NCBI GenBank assembly: GCA_002311345.1
Contig: DCAA01000023.1
Span: forward strand, 33,900 to 97,899
Direction of reading: 5' to 3'
Length of the DNA stretch: 64,000 bases
Source: Planctomycetes bacterium UBA1146
Lineage (GTDB): Bacteria > Planctomycetota > UBA8108 > UBA1146
This document shows, piece by piece, positions 44,882 through 54,173 of the stretch. Within the stretch, counting starts at the first letter, position 1. Each line of letters opens with the position of its first letter. Both the position numbers and the translations under genes were made by a program. The notes beneath the pieces were generated by a model. That model had not been told where the DNA came from and searched no databases. It worked only from the letters and a program-made list of their open reading frames with translations.

Positions 44882-45748
44882 ATGGCGCAGATCATCGATG
44901 GTAAGGCGAGGGCGAAGGAACTGCGAAAGAGTTTGAAGGAGCGGGTTCGTGTCTTCAAGGAGCGAACCGGTCATGCACCTGGGCTCGGAGTTTTGCTGGT
45001 GGGAGAAGATCCTGCCAGCGCCGTCTACGTTCGTAACAAGGAACGTGCCTGCGAGAAGACCGGAATTCGGTCATTTCATCACCAGTTGGCGATAGATATA
45101 TCCCAGCAACAGATGGAGGAGTGCATCGACAAGTTGAATGCAGATCCGCAAGTTCACGGGATCCTGCTTCAATTGCCTTTGCCAGCCCAACTCGATGCTG
45201 CCCCTCTGCTCGAGAGGATCCTGCCAGAGAAGGATGCGGATGGTTTTCATCCGGTCAATGCAGGACGACTATCTGTCGGTCAACCCACCTTCGTTCCCTG
45301 TACTCCGCTCGGGTGCATCGATCTCTTGCTATGGTCCGGTGTCACATTGGAGGGGGCGGATGCGGTGGTCGTGGGAAGATCGAACATCGTCGGAAAACCG
45401 ATTGCCCAGTTACTTCTTGCCGAAGGGGCAACAGTGACCATCTGTCATTCGAAAACACGAGATCTTGCCGAGCAGGTGAGGCGTGCAGAGGTTCTGATCG
45501 CTGCGGTTGGGCGACCGGAGATGATCCGCGGCGATTGGATCCGTCCCGGTGCTGCAGTGATCGATGTAGGAATCAACCGACTCGATGATGGCTCCATCGT
45601 TGGCGATGTCGAGTTCGAGGCGGCGGCTGCCCGGGCCGGATATATCACCCCGGTACCCGGAGGAGTAGGTCCGATGACGGTCGTGAAATTGCTCGAGAAC
45701 ACGCTCGAAGGAGCGATTCGAATCGAAGAGCACAAACTCCAGGCATGA
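44882..45748 (+). CDS. folD: Methylene-THF dehydrogenase / methenyl-THF cyclohydrolase
   Basis: Interconverts one-carbon units on tetrahydrofolate, supplying 10-formyl-THF used by PurH. The 288 residues contain YVRNKERACEKTGI with the catalytic lysine, HGILLQLPLPAQLD, PEKDADGFHPVN, PCTPLGCIDLL, the Rossmann VVVGRSNIVGKPIAQLL, and TPVPGGVGPMTV at the C-terminus. The ATG at 44882 follows GGGGAGGAATCGAGCG. mutL starts 10 nt after its stop. Confidence 0.97.
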   Translation: MAQIIDGKARAKELRKSLKERVRVFKERTGHAPGLGVLLVGEDPASAVYVRNKERACEKTGIRSFHHQLAIDISQQQMEECIDKLNADPQVHGILLQLPLPAQLDAAPLLERILPEKDADGFHPVNAGRLSVGQPTFVPCTPLGCIDLLLWSGVTLEGADAVVVGRSNIVGKPIAQLLLAEGATVTICHSKTRDLAEQVRRAEVLIAAVGRPEMIRGDWIRPGAAVIDVGINRLDDGSIVGDVEFEAAAARAGYITPVPGGVGPMTVVKLLENTLEGAIRIEEHKLQA

Positions 45749-45758
45749 CGGAGGGCTC

Positions 45759-47513
45759 TTGCCACAGCAAGCCAACCACATCCGGAAATTACCAGCGCTG
45801 CTGGTCGAACAGATCGCAGCGGGGGAGGTCGTCGAGCGCCCCTCTTCGGTGGTCAAGGAACTGATCGAGAATTCACTCGATGCAGGTTCGTCGAGCATCG
45901 ATATCCATCTGGAAGATGGCGGCAAGCGACTGATTCAGGTCACCGACGATGGCCAGGGGATCGCTCCTGATCAGCTTTCGATGGCTCTGGAGAGTCACGC
46001 CACATCGAAATTGAAGGAAGCCGTCGATCTCCACCGCATCATGACGCTCGGTTTTCGCGGTGAGGCGCTCTCTAGCATGGTGGCGGTCGCCACTGTCGAA
46101 ATCGCATCTCGACCGGCAGCAGAGGATTCCGCTCATCGTGTCGTCGGGACTCAGGGTGATATTGAGCATCTAACTCCCCTTGCCATGAGGCCAGGAACAC
46201 GGATCTCGGTTCGGGATCTGTTCTCGGCTGTGCCGGCGCGCCGTCGATTTCTGAAGTCCAGTTCGGCGGAAGTCTCTCGTTGTTCTGCCGCGGTGAAGAG
46301 CATTTCTCTGTCATATCCGACAGTCGCTTTTTCTCTGACCCACGACGAGAGGACGGTTCTGCGTTACCCTGCCGATCAGACGCTGCTGGATCGGATCTCC
46401 GAGGTGCTCGGTTCGGAGGTGGCGCAGCAGATGATCCCCTTGACCGGTGACGATGCGATAGCAGGTTGGATCGGACGGCCCGATCTCCAGCGACGCAACT
46501 CCGATGCGATCTATACCTTCCTCAACGGTCGATTCCTGAGGGACAAGGTGCTCCAGCACGCCGTGAGGGAGGGTTTTCGGGGATTTCAGATTCCCGGCCA
46601 GTTCCCGGTTGCGGTGGTGGGCATCGAAGTCGATCCCGAGCATGTGGATGTGAACGTACACCCTTCGAAACTGGAGGTCCGATTCCGGGATCGAGAGCAG
46701 ATCCATCGTCACATTCGTCGGGCAGTACGGGGAACTCTGGAGGCGGCCGGATCGGTGCCAGAACTGCGCCTCGAGAGTGATCACAATCCTGATCGCCAAG
46801 CGGGCCGACCACAGCATCCCTTCGGTGCGACTCAGGAAGCGACTTGCTCCGAAGCCACGGTTGAGGGAGTCGAGGGCTACTCTGGCACCGGCGGTCCCGG
46901 GGAGCCGATGGTGATGGCCACCGACTCCACTCTGGTTTCCGATTCGGTGCGGGTATTCCAGGTCCGCGATTCGTTTCTGGTTCTGGAGGAAACGGACGGT
47001 TTGCGCATCATCGACCAGCACGCGCTTCACGAGAAGATCCTCTACGAGCAGATCCGCGAGTCGTGGCAGCAGGGGAACCTCGCGCAGGCGTTGCTGGTTC
47101 CAGAACCGGTTCCGCTCGATCCTGAGCAGTGGTCGCTGTTCGTCGAGTACTCGGATGCACTTGCAGAACTGGGGTTGCAGGGTGAGGAGTTTGGCGAGGG
47201 AGTTGTGCTGGTGAGAACGGTGCCCCAGGGATTTGATGGTCAGGCTCCTGGCGATCTGCTGCGGCATTTGCTGGTTCGATTCGAGCCGGTGAGCAGTGCT
47301 GGTGCCGAGCAACCGGATATCCGTGAGCGTTTGCTCCAGACGATGGCCTGCAAGGCTGCCGTGAAGGCGGGGCAGCCCCTTTCCAGGGAAGCACAGCAGG
47401 ACCTCGTGAAGGGAAGAGAGCGGGCTTTCCAGCCCTGGAATTGTCCTCACGGGAGACCATCGGAACTGTTCATCTCCTGGCAAGAACTGGAGCGCCGCTT
47501 CGATCGCAAATGA
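45759..47513 (+). CDS. mutL: DNA mismatch repair protein MutL with endonuclease motif
   Basis: Couples mismatch recognition to strand excision. 584 residues. The GHKL ATPase domain shows KELIENSLDAGS, TDDGQGI, LGFRGEALSSM, and PGTRISVRDLFSAVPARRRF. The C-terminal domain has the metal-binding endonuclease motif DQHALHEKILYE near residue 418 and the CPHGRPSE end motif, as in MutL proteins of organisms lacking MutH. The start is TTG 45759 with GGAGGGCTC upstream. No mutS lies in the window. The linker, about residues 340-400, is low in complexity. Confidence 0.96.
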   Translation: MPQQANHIRKLPALLVEQIAAGEVVERPSSVVKELIENSLDAGSSSIDIHLEDGGKRLIQVTDDGQGIAPDQLSMALESHATSKLKEAVDLHRIMTLGFRGEALSSMVAVATVEIASRPAAEDSAHRVVGTQGDIEHLTPLAMRPGTRISVRDLFSAVPARRRFLKSSSAEVSRCSAAVKSISLSYPTVAFSLTHDERTVLRYPADQTLLDRISEVLGSEVAQQMIPLTGDDAIAGWIGRPDLQRRNSDAIYTFLNGRFLRDKVLQHAVREGFRGFQIPGQFPVAVVGIEVDPEHVDVNVHPSKLEVRFRDREQIHRHIRRAVRGTLEAAGSVPELRLESDHNPDRQAGRPQHPFGATQEATCSEATVEGVEGYSGTGGPGEPMVMATDSTLVSDSVRVFQVRDSFLVLEETDGLRIIDQHALHEKILYEQIRESWQQGNLAQALLVPEPVPLDPEQWSLFVEYSDALAELGLQGEEFGEGVVLVRTVPQGFDGQAPGDLLRHLLVRFEPVSSAGAEQPDIRERLLQTMACKAAVKAGQPLSREAQQDLVKGRERAFQPWNCPHGRPSELFISWQELERRFDRK

Positions 47514-47601
47514 TCCAGTTGGCTTCCGGGGCAGGTCCCTTCATGGTACTTGTATGGTGCTGTCGAGTGACCAGAACAACGTTTCCATTGCAGAGGTGTC
47601 G

Positions 47602-48690
47602 ATGCATTCCAGCGATATTGAACCAGGCCTTGTGGTGATCCTTTACCCGGGTCTGGCGGGGCCCTTACGGCGCAAGATCCGGGACCGATTGGAGTCCTAC
47701 GGAGGTGAAGTTACCGCCGTGGAGGGAACCGGACGATTCTACCTGGAAGTGCGCGGTGAGGTCGCTGCGATCCGCAGTCTCGTGGTCGAGTCCTGGTCAG
47801 GTGTCGAGAAGGTGATCTCGCTCGGTGGGGAGTTCCTCCATACGGCTGCCGATCCTGATCGTGGGCCTGAAGGGGTCGAGGTGGCGTCTGTTCGTCTCGG
47901 TGCCGGTTCGTTCAGCATCATCGCCGGGCCCTGTGCCGTGGAGGATGAACAGCGAGCCCTGCGGATTGCCTCCTCGGTTGCCGCAGCCGGTGCGGATCTC
48001 TTCCGTGGTGGCGCATACAAGCCGCGCACATCTCCCTATGCATTTCAGGGACTCGGCGATGCGGCATTGGAGATTCTTCAGAGAGTTCGAGAAGAAACCG
48101 GTCTCGGGATCGTCACAGAAATTCTCGACCCGCGCGATGTCGATAAAATCGCAGAAGTTGCCGATATGTTACAGGTCGGTTCTCGCAACATGCACAATTA
48201 CTCACTGTTGAAGGAACTGGGTCAGACGTCGATACCGATCCTGCTCAAGCGTGGCTTCGCTTCCACCATCGATGAGTTCCTGATGGCGGCCGAATACATC
48301 CTGTCGGGTGGTAATAGCAGCGTCATTCTGTGTGAGAGGGGTGTTCGCTGCGCCACCGCGACCGACGAGGTCGTGCTCGATCTGGGATCGATTCCCGAGT
48401 TGAAGAAGCGCACTCACCTTCCGGTGCTGGTTGATCCCTCTCATGGCAGCGGCGCTTCCTACAAGGTCCCGGCTCTGGCGAGAGCTGCAGCGACAGTTGG
48501 TGCCGACGGGATCCTTGTCGAGGTTCACGATCAACCTGAGGAAGCTCTTTCCGATGGAGCACAGGCCCTCACCTTGGATCAGTTCGAGGAACTTGTCCCC
48601 CAGGTCCACGAGATCCGGGCGATGTTCGAAGGCCACATCAGCGGAGTCTCCGACGACCTGGTGAGTACCCCGGGTGGGGAGGATCGTTGA
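47602..48690 (+). CDS. aroF: 3-deoxy-7-phosphoheptulonate synthase, beta type with N-terminal regulatory domain
   Basis: Entry step of the shikimate pathway: PEP plus erythrose-4-phosphate to DAHP. From the ATG at 47602 (AGAGGTGTCG upstream; an ATG at 47554 is possible) there are 362 residues. Residues 1-75 form a ferredoxin-like regulatory domain (VVILYPGLAGP, KIRDRLESYGGEVTAV). The barrel shows SIIAGPCAVED, FRGGAYKPRTSPYAFQG, LQVGSRNMHNYSLLKELG, KRGFASTIDEFLMAAEYI, ERGVR and VDPSHGSG. aroC, a later step, is at 57.4 kb. The TTGA overlap links it to the M16 gene. Confidence 0.94.
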   Translation: MHSSDIEPGLVVILYPGLAGPLRRKIRDRLESYGGEVTAVEGTGRFYLEVRGEVAAIRSLVVESWSGVEKVISLGGEFLHTAADPDRGPEGVEVASVRLGAGSFSIIAGPCAVEDEQRALRIASSVAAAGADLFRGGAYKPRTSPYAFQGLGDAALEILQRVREETGLGIVTEILDPRDVDKIAEVADMLQVGSRNMHNYSLLKELGQTSIPILLKRGFASTIDEFLMAAEYILSGGNSSVILCERGVRCATATDEVVLDLGSIPELKKRTHLPVLVDPSHGSGASYKVPALARAAATVGADGILVEVHDQPEEALSDGAQALTLDQFEELVPQVHEIRAMFEGHISGVSDDLVSTPGGEDR

Positions 48691-49985
48691 CCCGATCGGC
48701 TTCCAGCAGGCTGGCTGGTTTCGAGTCCAGAGAACTTGCTCCGGGTTCAATCCTTCACACACGCAGAGAGACCCGCCGTAAGACGAGCCATTTCCGGGTC
48801 TCCTGGATCGGTGATCTGGGAGCGTCGATTGCAAACCAATGCCTTATCCCCGCTTGTCTGCTACGAGGATCGCGATCCCATCCTTCGATGCGAGACATCA
48901 GTCGTCGCACAGAAGAACTCTGGGGGATGTCGATCGGGAGCGGAGTCGATCGCGCAGGAATGAGGCATGTCGTCTCGATCCATTCGGAGTTTCCCGAGGA
49001 TTCAAGACTTCCCGCTGCGGAACAAGTCTTCGAGCAGGCCATCGCGTTTCTTACGGAGTTGATCCACCAGCCGCATCTGGTCGAAGAGTGTTTTTGCGAG
49101 CAGACGGTTCAAAACGAGGCTCTTCAGCACAGGCGGACCATCGAGGGGCGAATCGATGACAAGCGATCCTGGGCGATACAGCGATGTGTCGAGGAAACCT
49201 GTCCAGATGAACCCTGGCGCTTCCACGAGTACGGGATGGTCGAGACGCTGGATACTGCGACTCCCGAGCTGATAACCGATCTGTGGCGGCAGATGATCGC
49301 GACTGCTCCGATGCACGTTCATTTCAGCGGTGACATCGATCCGGAGGTCTCGGCTGCCAGGTTGCAGCCACTCTTCGATGGCAACGTTCCCGATTCGGGG
49401 CAACTGAGGGAATCTATCCCGCTGAAGGGAGCCGAGCAGACGCGTGAGGTCACCGAGTATTTCCAGGTCCAGCAGGCGAATCTGGTCCTGGCGTTGAGGA
49501 CATCGACCGGCTTCGACGATCCCCTTCATGAATCGATGCTGGTGGCTAACGGAGTGCTGGGACAATTTCCTCATTCGCGTCTCTTTACCCAGGTGAGGGA
49601 GAAAGAGAGCCTCTGCTATAGCGTGAGTTCCCATAACGACGCTTCCTCTGGCCTGATGCTCGTGACCGCGGGAATCGATGTGGGATCTGCTCCCCGTGCC
49701 CGGGAGAGCATCCTGGAGCAGATCGAGGTGGTCCGTCAGGGCGACTTCAGCGATGAAGAGTTCGAGATGACTCTCGGCGCCTGGGATTCTCGTCTGAGGA
49801 TGATCCAGGATTCTCCCGCTTCGTTGGCGGAGTTCGATCTGACCTCGAGACTGTGCGGTAGGGAACCGGACCTGGATGCACTGAGGGGCCGAATTGCCGC
49901 GGTGACAAGGGATGGAGTCGTGGAAGCGGCGCGGAGACTCGAACTGGACCTCGTTTACCTGATGGCACCGGAAGAGGCGTCATGA
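48687..49985 (+). CDS. M16-family peptidase-like protein, inactive partner
   Basis: 432 residues with the M16 two-lobe pattern but no HxxEH zinc site in the N-terminal lobe, so probably a non-catalytic subunit. Recognisable C-lobe features are LFTQVREKESLCYSVSSHND and the GIDVGSAPRARESILEQI stretch. Together with the next gene it resembles the YfmF/YfmH pair that NCBI annotates as associated with EF-P 5-aminopentanol modification in Firmicutes; efp lies 3 kb downstream. TTG 48687 overlaps the aroF stop by 4 nt, and its own stop overlaps the next gene by 4 nt. Confidence 0.82.
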   Translation: MTRSASSRLAGFESRELAPGSILHTRRETRRKTSHFRVSWIGDLGASIANQCLIPACLLRGSRSHPSMRDISRRTEELWGMSIGSGVDRAGMRHVVSIHSEFPEDSRLPAAEQVFEQAIAFLTELIHQPHLVEECFCEQTVQNEALQHRRTIEGRIDDKRSWAIQRCVEETCPDEPWRFHEYGMVETLDTATPELITDLWRQMIATAPMHVHFSGDIDPEVSAARLQPLFDGNVPDSGQLRESIPLKGAEQTREVTEYFQVQQANLVLALRTSTGFDDPLHESMLVANGVLGQFPHSRLFTQVREKESLCYSVSSHNDASSGLMLVTAGIDVGSAPRARESILEQIEVVRQGDFSDEEFEMTLGAWDSRLRMIQDSPASLAEFDLTSRLCGREPDLDALRGRIAAVTRDGVVEAARRLELDLVYLMAPEEAS

Positions 49986-51280
49986 CCTGGACCGCAAAAG
50001 AAAAGACACTCGAGAACTCGACCCTCGGAGAACGAGTAGTGGAGAGGACCCATTCCAGTGGCGCCACCGTCGCGTTTTGCCGGAAGCCGGGTTACCTGCG
50101 CCGCTATGCCTGCTTCTCGACCCACTTCGGTAGCGTCGACGATCGCTATCGAATCGGTGGTGGCGAGGAGATCTGTTTGCCGGATGGAGTCGCTCATTTT
50201 CTGGAGCACAAGATGTTCGAGGGCCCCGAGGAGGATGCTTTTCAGCAGTTCAGTCGTTTAGGTGCGATGGCCAATGCCTTCACCAGTTTTGTGGGGACCA
50301 CATATCTCTTTTCCTGTACCGATCATTTTTATCCCTGTCTCGATCACCTGGTCAACTTTGTCCAGACTCCGCACTTCACCTCGGAGAATGTCGAGAAGGA
50401 GAAGGGCATCATCGGTCAGGAAATCCGAATGTACGCCGATCACCCCGGCTGGAGGGTCTACTTCAATTTGCTCGCCGGTCTCTACAAGCGACATCCGGTA
50501 GCCAAGGACATCGCAGGAACCGAGCAGACAATCGCGGAGATCACGCCAGCTTTGCTCCAGGAATGCTGGAGCGCCTTCTACCATCCTTCGAACATGATCC
50601 TGCTGGCAGTAGGCGATGAGGATGAGAACGAGTTCTTCGAGGTTGCTGATCGACTGCTGTCCCAGAGAGATATGGGCCCCGATCCAGCGATCGAGCGAAT
50701 CTTGACAAGTGAAGATCCTGGGCCGGCTCGCAAGGAGATCCGGGAATCGATGCAGGTGGGTCGGCCGAAACTCTTGTTTGGCTGGAAGGACATCCATCGA
50801 GGTCTCAGCGGACAGGAATTGATGCGTAAGGAGCTGGTCACCGAAGTGCTCCTCGAGTGTATCTTCGGGCAGAGTGGAACCCTTTTTGAAGATCTATACG
50901 GCCGTGGACTCATCGATGAGTCCTTCGGGGCTTCATACCAGATCCACAGCGATGTTGGTCATTGCGTTGTCGGTGGTGATGTCTCCGATCCGGAGAATCT
51001 CATCGAAATGGTGCAAGAACAGATAGAGCGGATTCGTTCCACGGGGATCGATCCCAGCGATGTCGAGCGTCATCGTCGTTCAGCGATCGGTCATCTGTTG
51101 AGAGCCTTCAACTCTCTCGATCACATTGCGGGCAACTACTGCGGGGCTCGTTTCCTTGATACCAATCCGTTCGAAGTCGTCGATCTGCTGGCAGAGATAA
51201 CCCCGGAGGATATCGATCGGCGATTGCAGGAGTACTTGCTTCCGCAAGAGATGTCCTGTTCGCTGGTGGTCCCTGGCTAG
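49982..51280 (+). CDS. M16-family zinc peptidase, active subunit
   Basis: 432 residues. The zinc and catalytic site HFLEHKMFEG (HxxEH) sits near residue 65, and the distal glutamate is in KGIIGQEIRMY. Further M16 blocks are ANAFTSFVGTTYLFSC and LYKRHPVAKDIAGT. It resembles YfmH, the active half of the YfmF/YfmH pair. The substrate is unknown; in Bacillus the pair is associated with EF-P modification, and efp is close by here. The start ATG overlaps the preceding stop (ATGA). Confidence 0.88.
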   Translation: MTWTAKEKTLENSTLGERVVERTHSSGATVAFCRKPGYLRRYACFSTHFGSVDDRYRIGGGEEICLPDGVAHFLEHKMFEGPEEDAFQQFSRLGAMANAFTSFVGTTYLFSCTDHFYPCLDHLVNFVQTPHFTSENVEKEKGIIGQEIRMYADHPGWRVYFNLLAGLYKRHPVAKDIAGTEQTIAEITPALLQECWSAFYHPSNMILLAVGDEDENEFFEVADRLLSQRDMGPDPAIERILTSEDPGPARKEIRESMQVGRPKLLFGWKDIHRGLSGQELMRKELVTEVLLECIFGQSGTLFEDLYGRGLIDESFGASYQIHSDVGHCVVGGDVSDPENLIEMVQEQIERIRSTGIDPSDVERHRRSAIGHLLRAFNSLDHIAGNYCGARFLDTNPFEVVDLLAEITPEDIDRRLQEYLLPQEMSCSLVVPG

Positions 51281-51298
51281 AGAAAAGTGGGGAGACAG

Positions 51299-52873
51299 AT
51301 GCAGCAGCACTGGAAAATTATGGTCTGGTTGTTGGCGGGGGTTCTGGTCGGGCTGGGTTTGCAGCGGATGACCGAGGCTCCGGGATCCATCGGAGTCCAG
51401 TTTGCCGCTGAACCGATTGTCGTCGATGGGAATGCAGTCGGGATCCAGATCACTCGGGTGACGGCCCAGTTGCTACCCAAGGGACGCAGTACCTCAGAGA
51501 GCCTCCAAGTAGGCGACGTGGTACGCCGTGTTGTCATCAATGCAGGGATGGCGGACGAGGCGGCTGTCGATACTGATTCTCCCGCTGCCCTGACAGCCTT
51601 CCTTCAAAAGGAAGGGGCCGGTGGCGTCGCCACCATCGAACTGGTTTCCGGCGGGAAACGTAGCACTCTCGTTGAGTTGGATCCCGATTCGAGTCGATCC
51701 ACCTGGCTGGCACCGTTCCGCTTCCTGGCGGACATCTTCATGCGGTTACTGAAAATGCTGATCATGCCGCTGGTTCTGACATCGATCATCACCGGAGTTG
51801 CGGGTCTCGGTGGTGGTTCCGACTTTGGCAGGATGGGCCGTCGCACTTTTGGCTATTACGTCACGACTTCTTTTTTCGCGGTCGGACTGGGCCTGATCCT
51901 CGTCAATCTGATCCAGCCTGGAAATGGGGCACGTCTTGGCCTCTCCGTCGATGCTGATTTCGGTCAGAGAAGTGAGAACTGGCTCGACATTCTGCGGAGG
52001 ATGATCCCTGAAAACGTTTTCGGCGCCTTTACCGGTAACGCAAACATGTTGCAGGTGATCTTTTTCGCGCTGCTGTTCGGTTTCTTCATCACCAAGGCAC
52101 CAGAGAAACCGAAGAAAATTCTCACTGACCTGTTCGAGGCCGCCTTTGACATCGTCATGAGAATGGCTTCCTGGGTGATGAAGTTGGTCCCATACGGTGT
52201 CTTTTGCTTGATCGTCAAGGTGGTTGGAGAGACCGGTTTCGATGTGTTCCGTCCGCTGGGCGCATATATGCTCACCGTGATGCTGGCGCTCATCATTCAT
52301 GCCGGTGTGGTTCTACCGCTGTTGCTGAAAGTGGTGGGGAAAATCTCACCGATAGCATGGGTGAGAGCGATGAGCCCGGCGCTGATGACCGCGTTCTCCA
52401 CCTCGTCTTCTGCACTGACTTTGCCAACAACCCTCAATACCCTGAAGAAACGTGGCAAGGTTTCGAATCGAACCTCCTCGTTTGTCGCTCCGCTCGGTGC
52501 CACCGTCAACATGGATGGCACTGCGCTCTATGAGTGCATCGGCGTGGTTTTTCTTGCCCAGTATTATGCCAGTGCAGGCAACTTCGAGTTGACCCTGAGT
52601 GCCCAGGTGACCGTGGTGATGGCGGCATTCCTCGCCTCGATCGGAGCGGCAGGAATTCCATCTGCGGGTCTTGTCATGATGCTGACCATCCTGAGCGCCC
52701 TGAAGTTGCCGCTCGAAGGAGCGGCATTGTTGCTGGCGGTGGATCGTCCGCTGGATATGTGCAGGACCACGGTCAACGTCTGGAGCGATACCGTCGGAAG
52801 TGCCATCGTCGCTGCCCGGGAAGGGGAGACGGGTCTTGCAGAGTCAGGATCCGACCAGCACGCCCCCTCGTGA
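51299..52873 (+). CDS. Dicarboxylate/amino acid:cation symporter (SLC1) with an inserted PDZ-like domain
   Basis: 524-residue secondary transporter. TM1 (IMVWLLAGVLVGLGLQ) is followed not by TM2 but by about 120 soluble residues. These read as PDZ-like: LQVGDVVRRVVINAG, SPAALTAFLQ, VATIELVSGGKRSTLVEL. The SLC1 core resumes with FRFLADIFMRLLKMLIMPLV. Core signatures are FSTSSSALTLPTTL (HP1) and APLGATVNMDGTALYE (TM7), so a glutamate or dicarboxylate substrate with Na+ or H+ is likely. The ATG at 51299 follows GGGGAGACAG; a GTG 4 codons earlier is possible. It sits between the M16 pair and efp. Confidence 0.88.
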   Translation: MQQHWKIMVWLLAGVLVGLGLQRMTEAPGSIGVQFAAEPIVVDGNAVGIQITRVTAQLLPKGRSTSESLQVGDVVRRVVINAGMADEAAVDTDSPAALTAFLQKEGAGGVATIELVSGGKRSTLVELDPDSSRSTWLAPFRFLADIFMRLLKMLIMPLVLTSIITGVAGLGGGSDFGRMGRRTFGYYVTTSFFAVGLGLILVNLIQPGNGARLGLSVDADFGQRSENWLDILRRMIPENVFGAFTGNANMLQVIFFALLFGFFITKAPEKPKKILTDLFEAAFDIVMRMASWVMKLVPYGVFCLIVKVVGETGFDVFRPLGAYMLTVMLALIIHAGVVLPLLLKVVGKISPIAWVRAMSPALMTAFSTSSSALTLPTTLNTLKKRGKVSNRTSSFVAPLGATVNMDGTALYECIGVVFLAQYYASAGNFELTLSAQVTVVMAAFLASIGAAGIPSAGLVMMLTILSALKLPLEGAALLLAVDRPLDMCRTTVNVWSDTVGSAIVAAREGETGLAESGSDQHAPS

Positions 52874-52954
52874 CCAGGTTCGTTACGGTCCAGTACCAAG
52901 ACGTGGTATCTTGTTGATTCAGAGGTGGCGAATCCCACGAGAGGAGCGCGTACG

Positions 52955-53524
52955 ATGGCCATTCCGGCAACTCAGCTCAAAGTCGGACAGGTGATCAATT
53001 TCGAGGACCAACTGTGGATCTGTGTGAAACTGGTGCAGAAGAAACTCTCCAAGGGTGGGGGAGCTGTCCAGGCGAAATTGAAAAATCTCCAGCGTGGGGA
53101 TCACATCACTCACCGGTTTCGCTCGGTAGACAAGGTCGAAACCGCGTTTCTCGACAAGAAGGATTGCGAGTACCTGTACCCAGAGGGTGACTCGTTTGTC
53201 TTCATGGATTCCGATGATTTCGAGCAGTACCAACTTCACGCCGATTTCGTCGGGGATTTGATGCCGTTCGTCAAACACAACGAACACGTCGTGGTGACCT
53301 TTTACGAGGGGAAGGCGATCTCGGTCGATCTTCCCTCCGCAGTGGTACTGCGAATCACCGAGACAGAGCCTGGCTTCAAGGGAGATTCGGTCAACAACGT
53401 CTTCAAACCAGCAACGCTGGAAACCGGTCTCAAGGTGAAGATACCCAATCACGTGGCCGAAGGTGATCTGGTCAAGATCTCGACCGAGAGTGGAGAGTTC
53501 ATCGAACGCGTGAAGGACAAGTGA
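52955..53524 (+). CDS. efp: Elongation factor P
   Basis: Relieves ribosome stalling at polyproline stretches. From ATG 52955 the protein has 189 residues (MAIPATQLKVGQVINF); an open frame ten codons longer starts at a less likely codon. Three OB domains are present, with the C-terminal KIPNHVAEGDLVKISTESGEF. The modification loop reads KLSKGGGAVQAKLKN, with Lys33 at the tip where other EF-Ps have PGKGGA; the usual Pro-Gly is replaced by Leu-Ser. Its last 26 nt overlap the convergent UDG-like gene. Confidence 0.96.
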   Translation: MAIPATQLKVGQVINFEDQLWICVKLVQKKLSKGGGAVQAKLKNLQRGDHITHRFRSVDKVETAFLDKKDCEYLYPEGDSFVFMDSDDFEQYQLHADFVGDLMPFVKHNEHVVVTFYEGKAISVDLPSAVVLRITETEPGFKGDSVNNVFKPATLETGLKVKIPNHVAEGDLVKISTESGEFIERVKDK

Positions 53525-54173
53525 GGCGTTCCCGCAGTTCTCTCACTCCCTTGCGGAATTGACGATGCCCCCCCATCGAGGGGTGTCGAATATAACCCGC
53601 CTCGAATCCGAGTCTCGACAGCACTTCCTCTGAAACACGACCGATGGCGACAGGTTCGGCATCGTCGAAGATTTTCATGAACGCCTCGAGCGCCTCGCGA
53701 CCGGCTTCCTGCTCGAGACGGGTGGGTCTGCGATTGGTGAGAGCTTCTCCGGGTCGATGAGGATGCCAGGGAACTGCATTCCACAGCACGAGAGTTCTAT
53801 CGCCGGCGATTTCCCCCCACACGATTGTGGCGGATCGTTCCCGGTAAGGTTCCGTGCGCATCGAGGAGCGTTGCAACTTGCGCCCTCTCGTCCAATCCAG
53901 AGCTTCGGCGCCATCGAGTAGATTCTCTCCGGTGAACGGGATGCCGGTGAAACGACACCCGGCCCAACCACAGGCTTCACCGACCAGGACGGCGTCGGCT
54001 CCCTGGTGTGCCAGCAGGTACTGTTTCAGGTTCTCGCTGCGGATCGCGGCTGCATCAGGGCGGTCCAGTTCGTCGTCCTGATCTCGCCATGGATTGAAGA
54101 GACCGGTGGGTGCGGGTTTCTGGATCAGTTCCAGCAACCTGTCGATGCGAGTCTCGAAATCAGAGTTGCTCAC
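53499..54173 (-). CDS. Uracil-DNA glycosylase-superfamily protein
   Basis: 224 residues from the GTG at 54173, preceded by AGGAGATCC. The superfamily pattern is seen in VLVGEACGWAGCRFTGIPF (motif A with GEA, as in the family 4/5-like glycosylases), LWNAVPWHPH (N-P motif) and the C-terminal IRHPSMGGHRQF (HPS motif). No 4Fe-4S cysteine set is apparent, so it is not a classic UdgA. It probably removes uracil or another damaged base. It overlaps the amidinotransferase gene by 14 nt and tail-to-tail the efp gene by 26 nt. Confidence 0.8.
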   Translation of the reverse strand: MSNSDFETRIDRLLELIQKPAPTGLFNPWRDQDDELDRPDAAAIRSENLKQYLLAHQGADAVLVGEACGWAGCRFTGIPFTGENLLDGAEALDWTRGRKLQRSSMRTEPYRERSATIVWGEIAGDRTLVLWNAVPWHPHRPGEALTNRRPTRLEQEAGREALEAFMKIFDDAEPVAIGRVSEEVLSRLGFEAGYIRHPSMGGHRQFRKGVRELRERLTCPSRVR

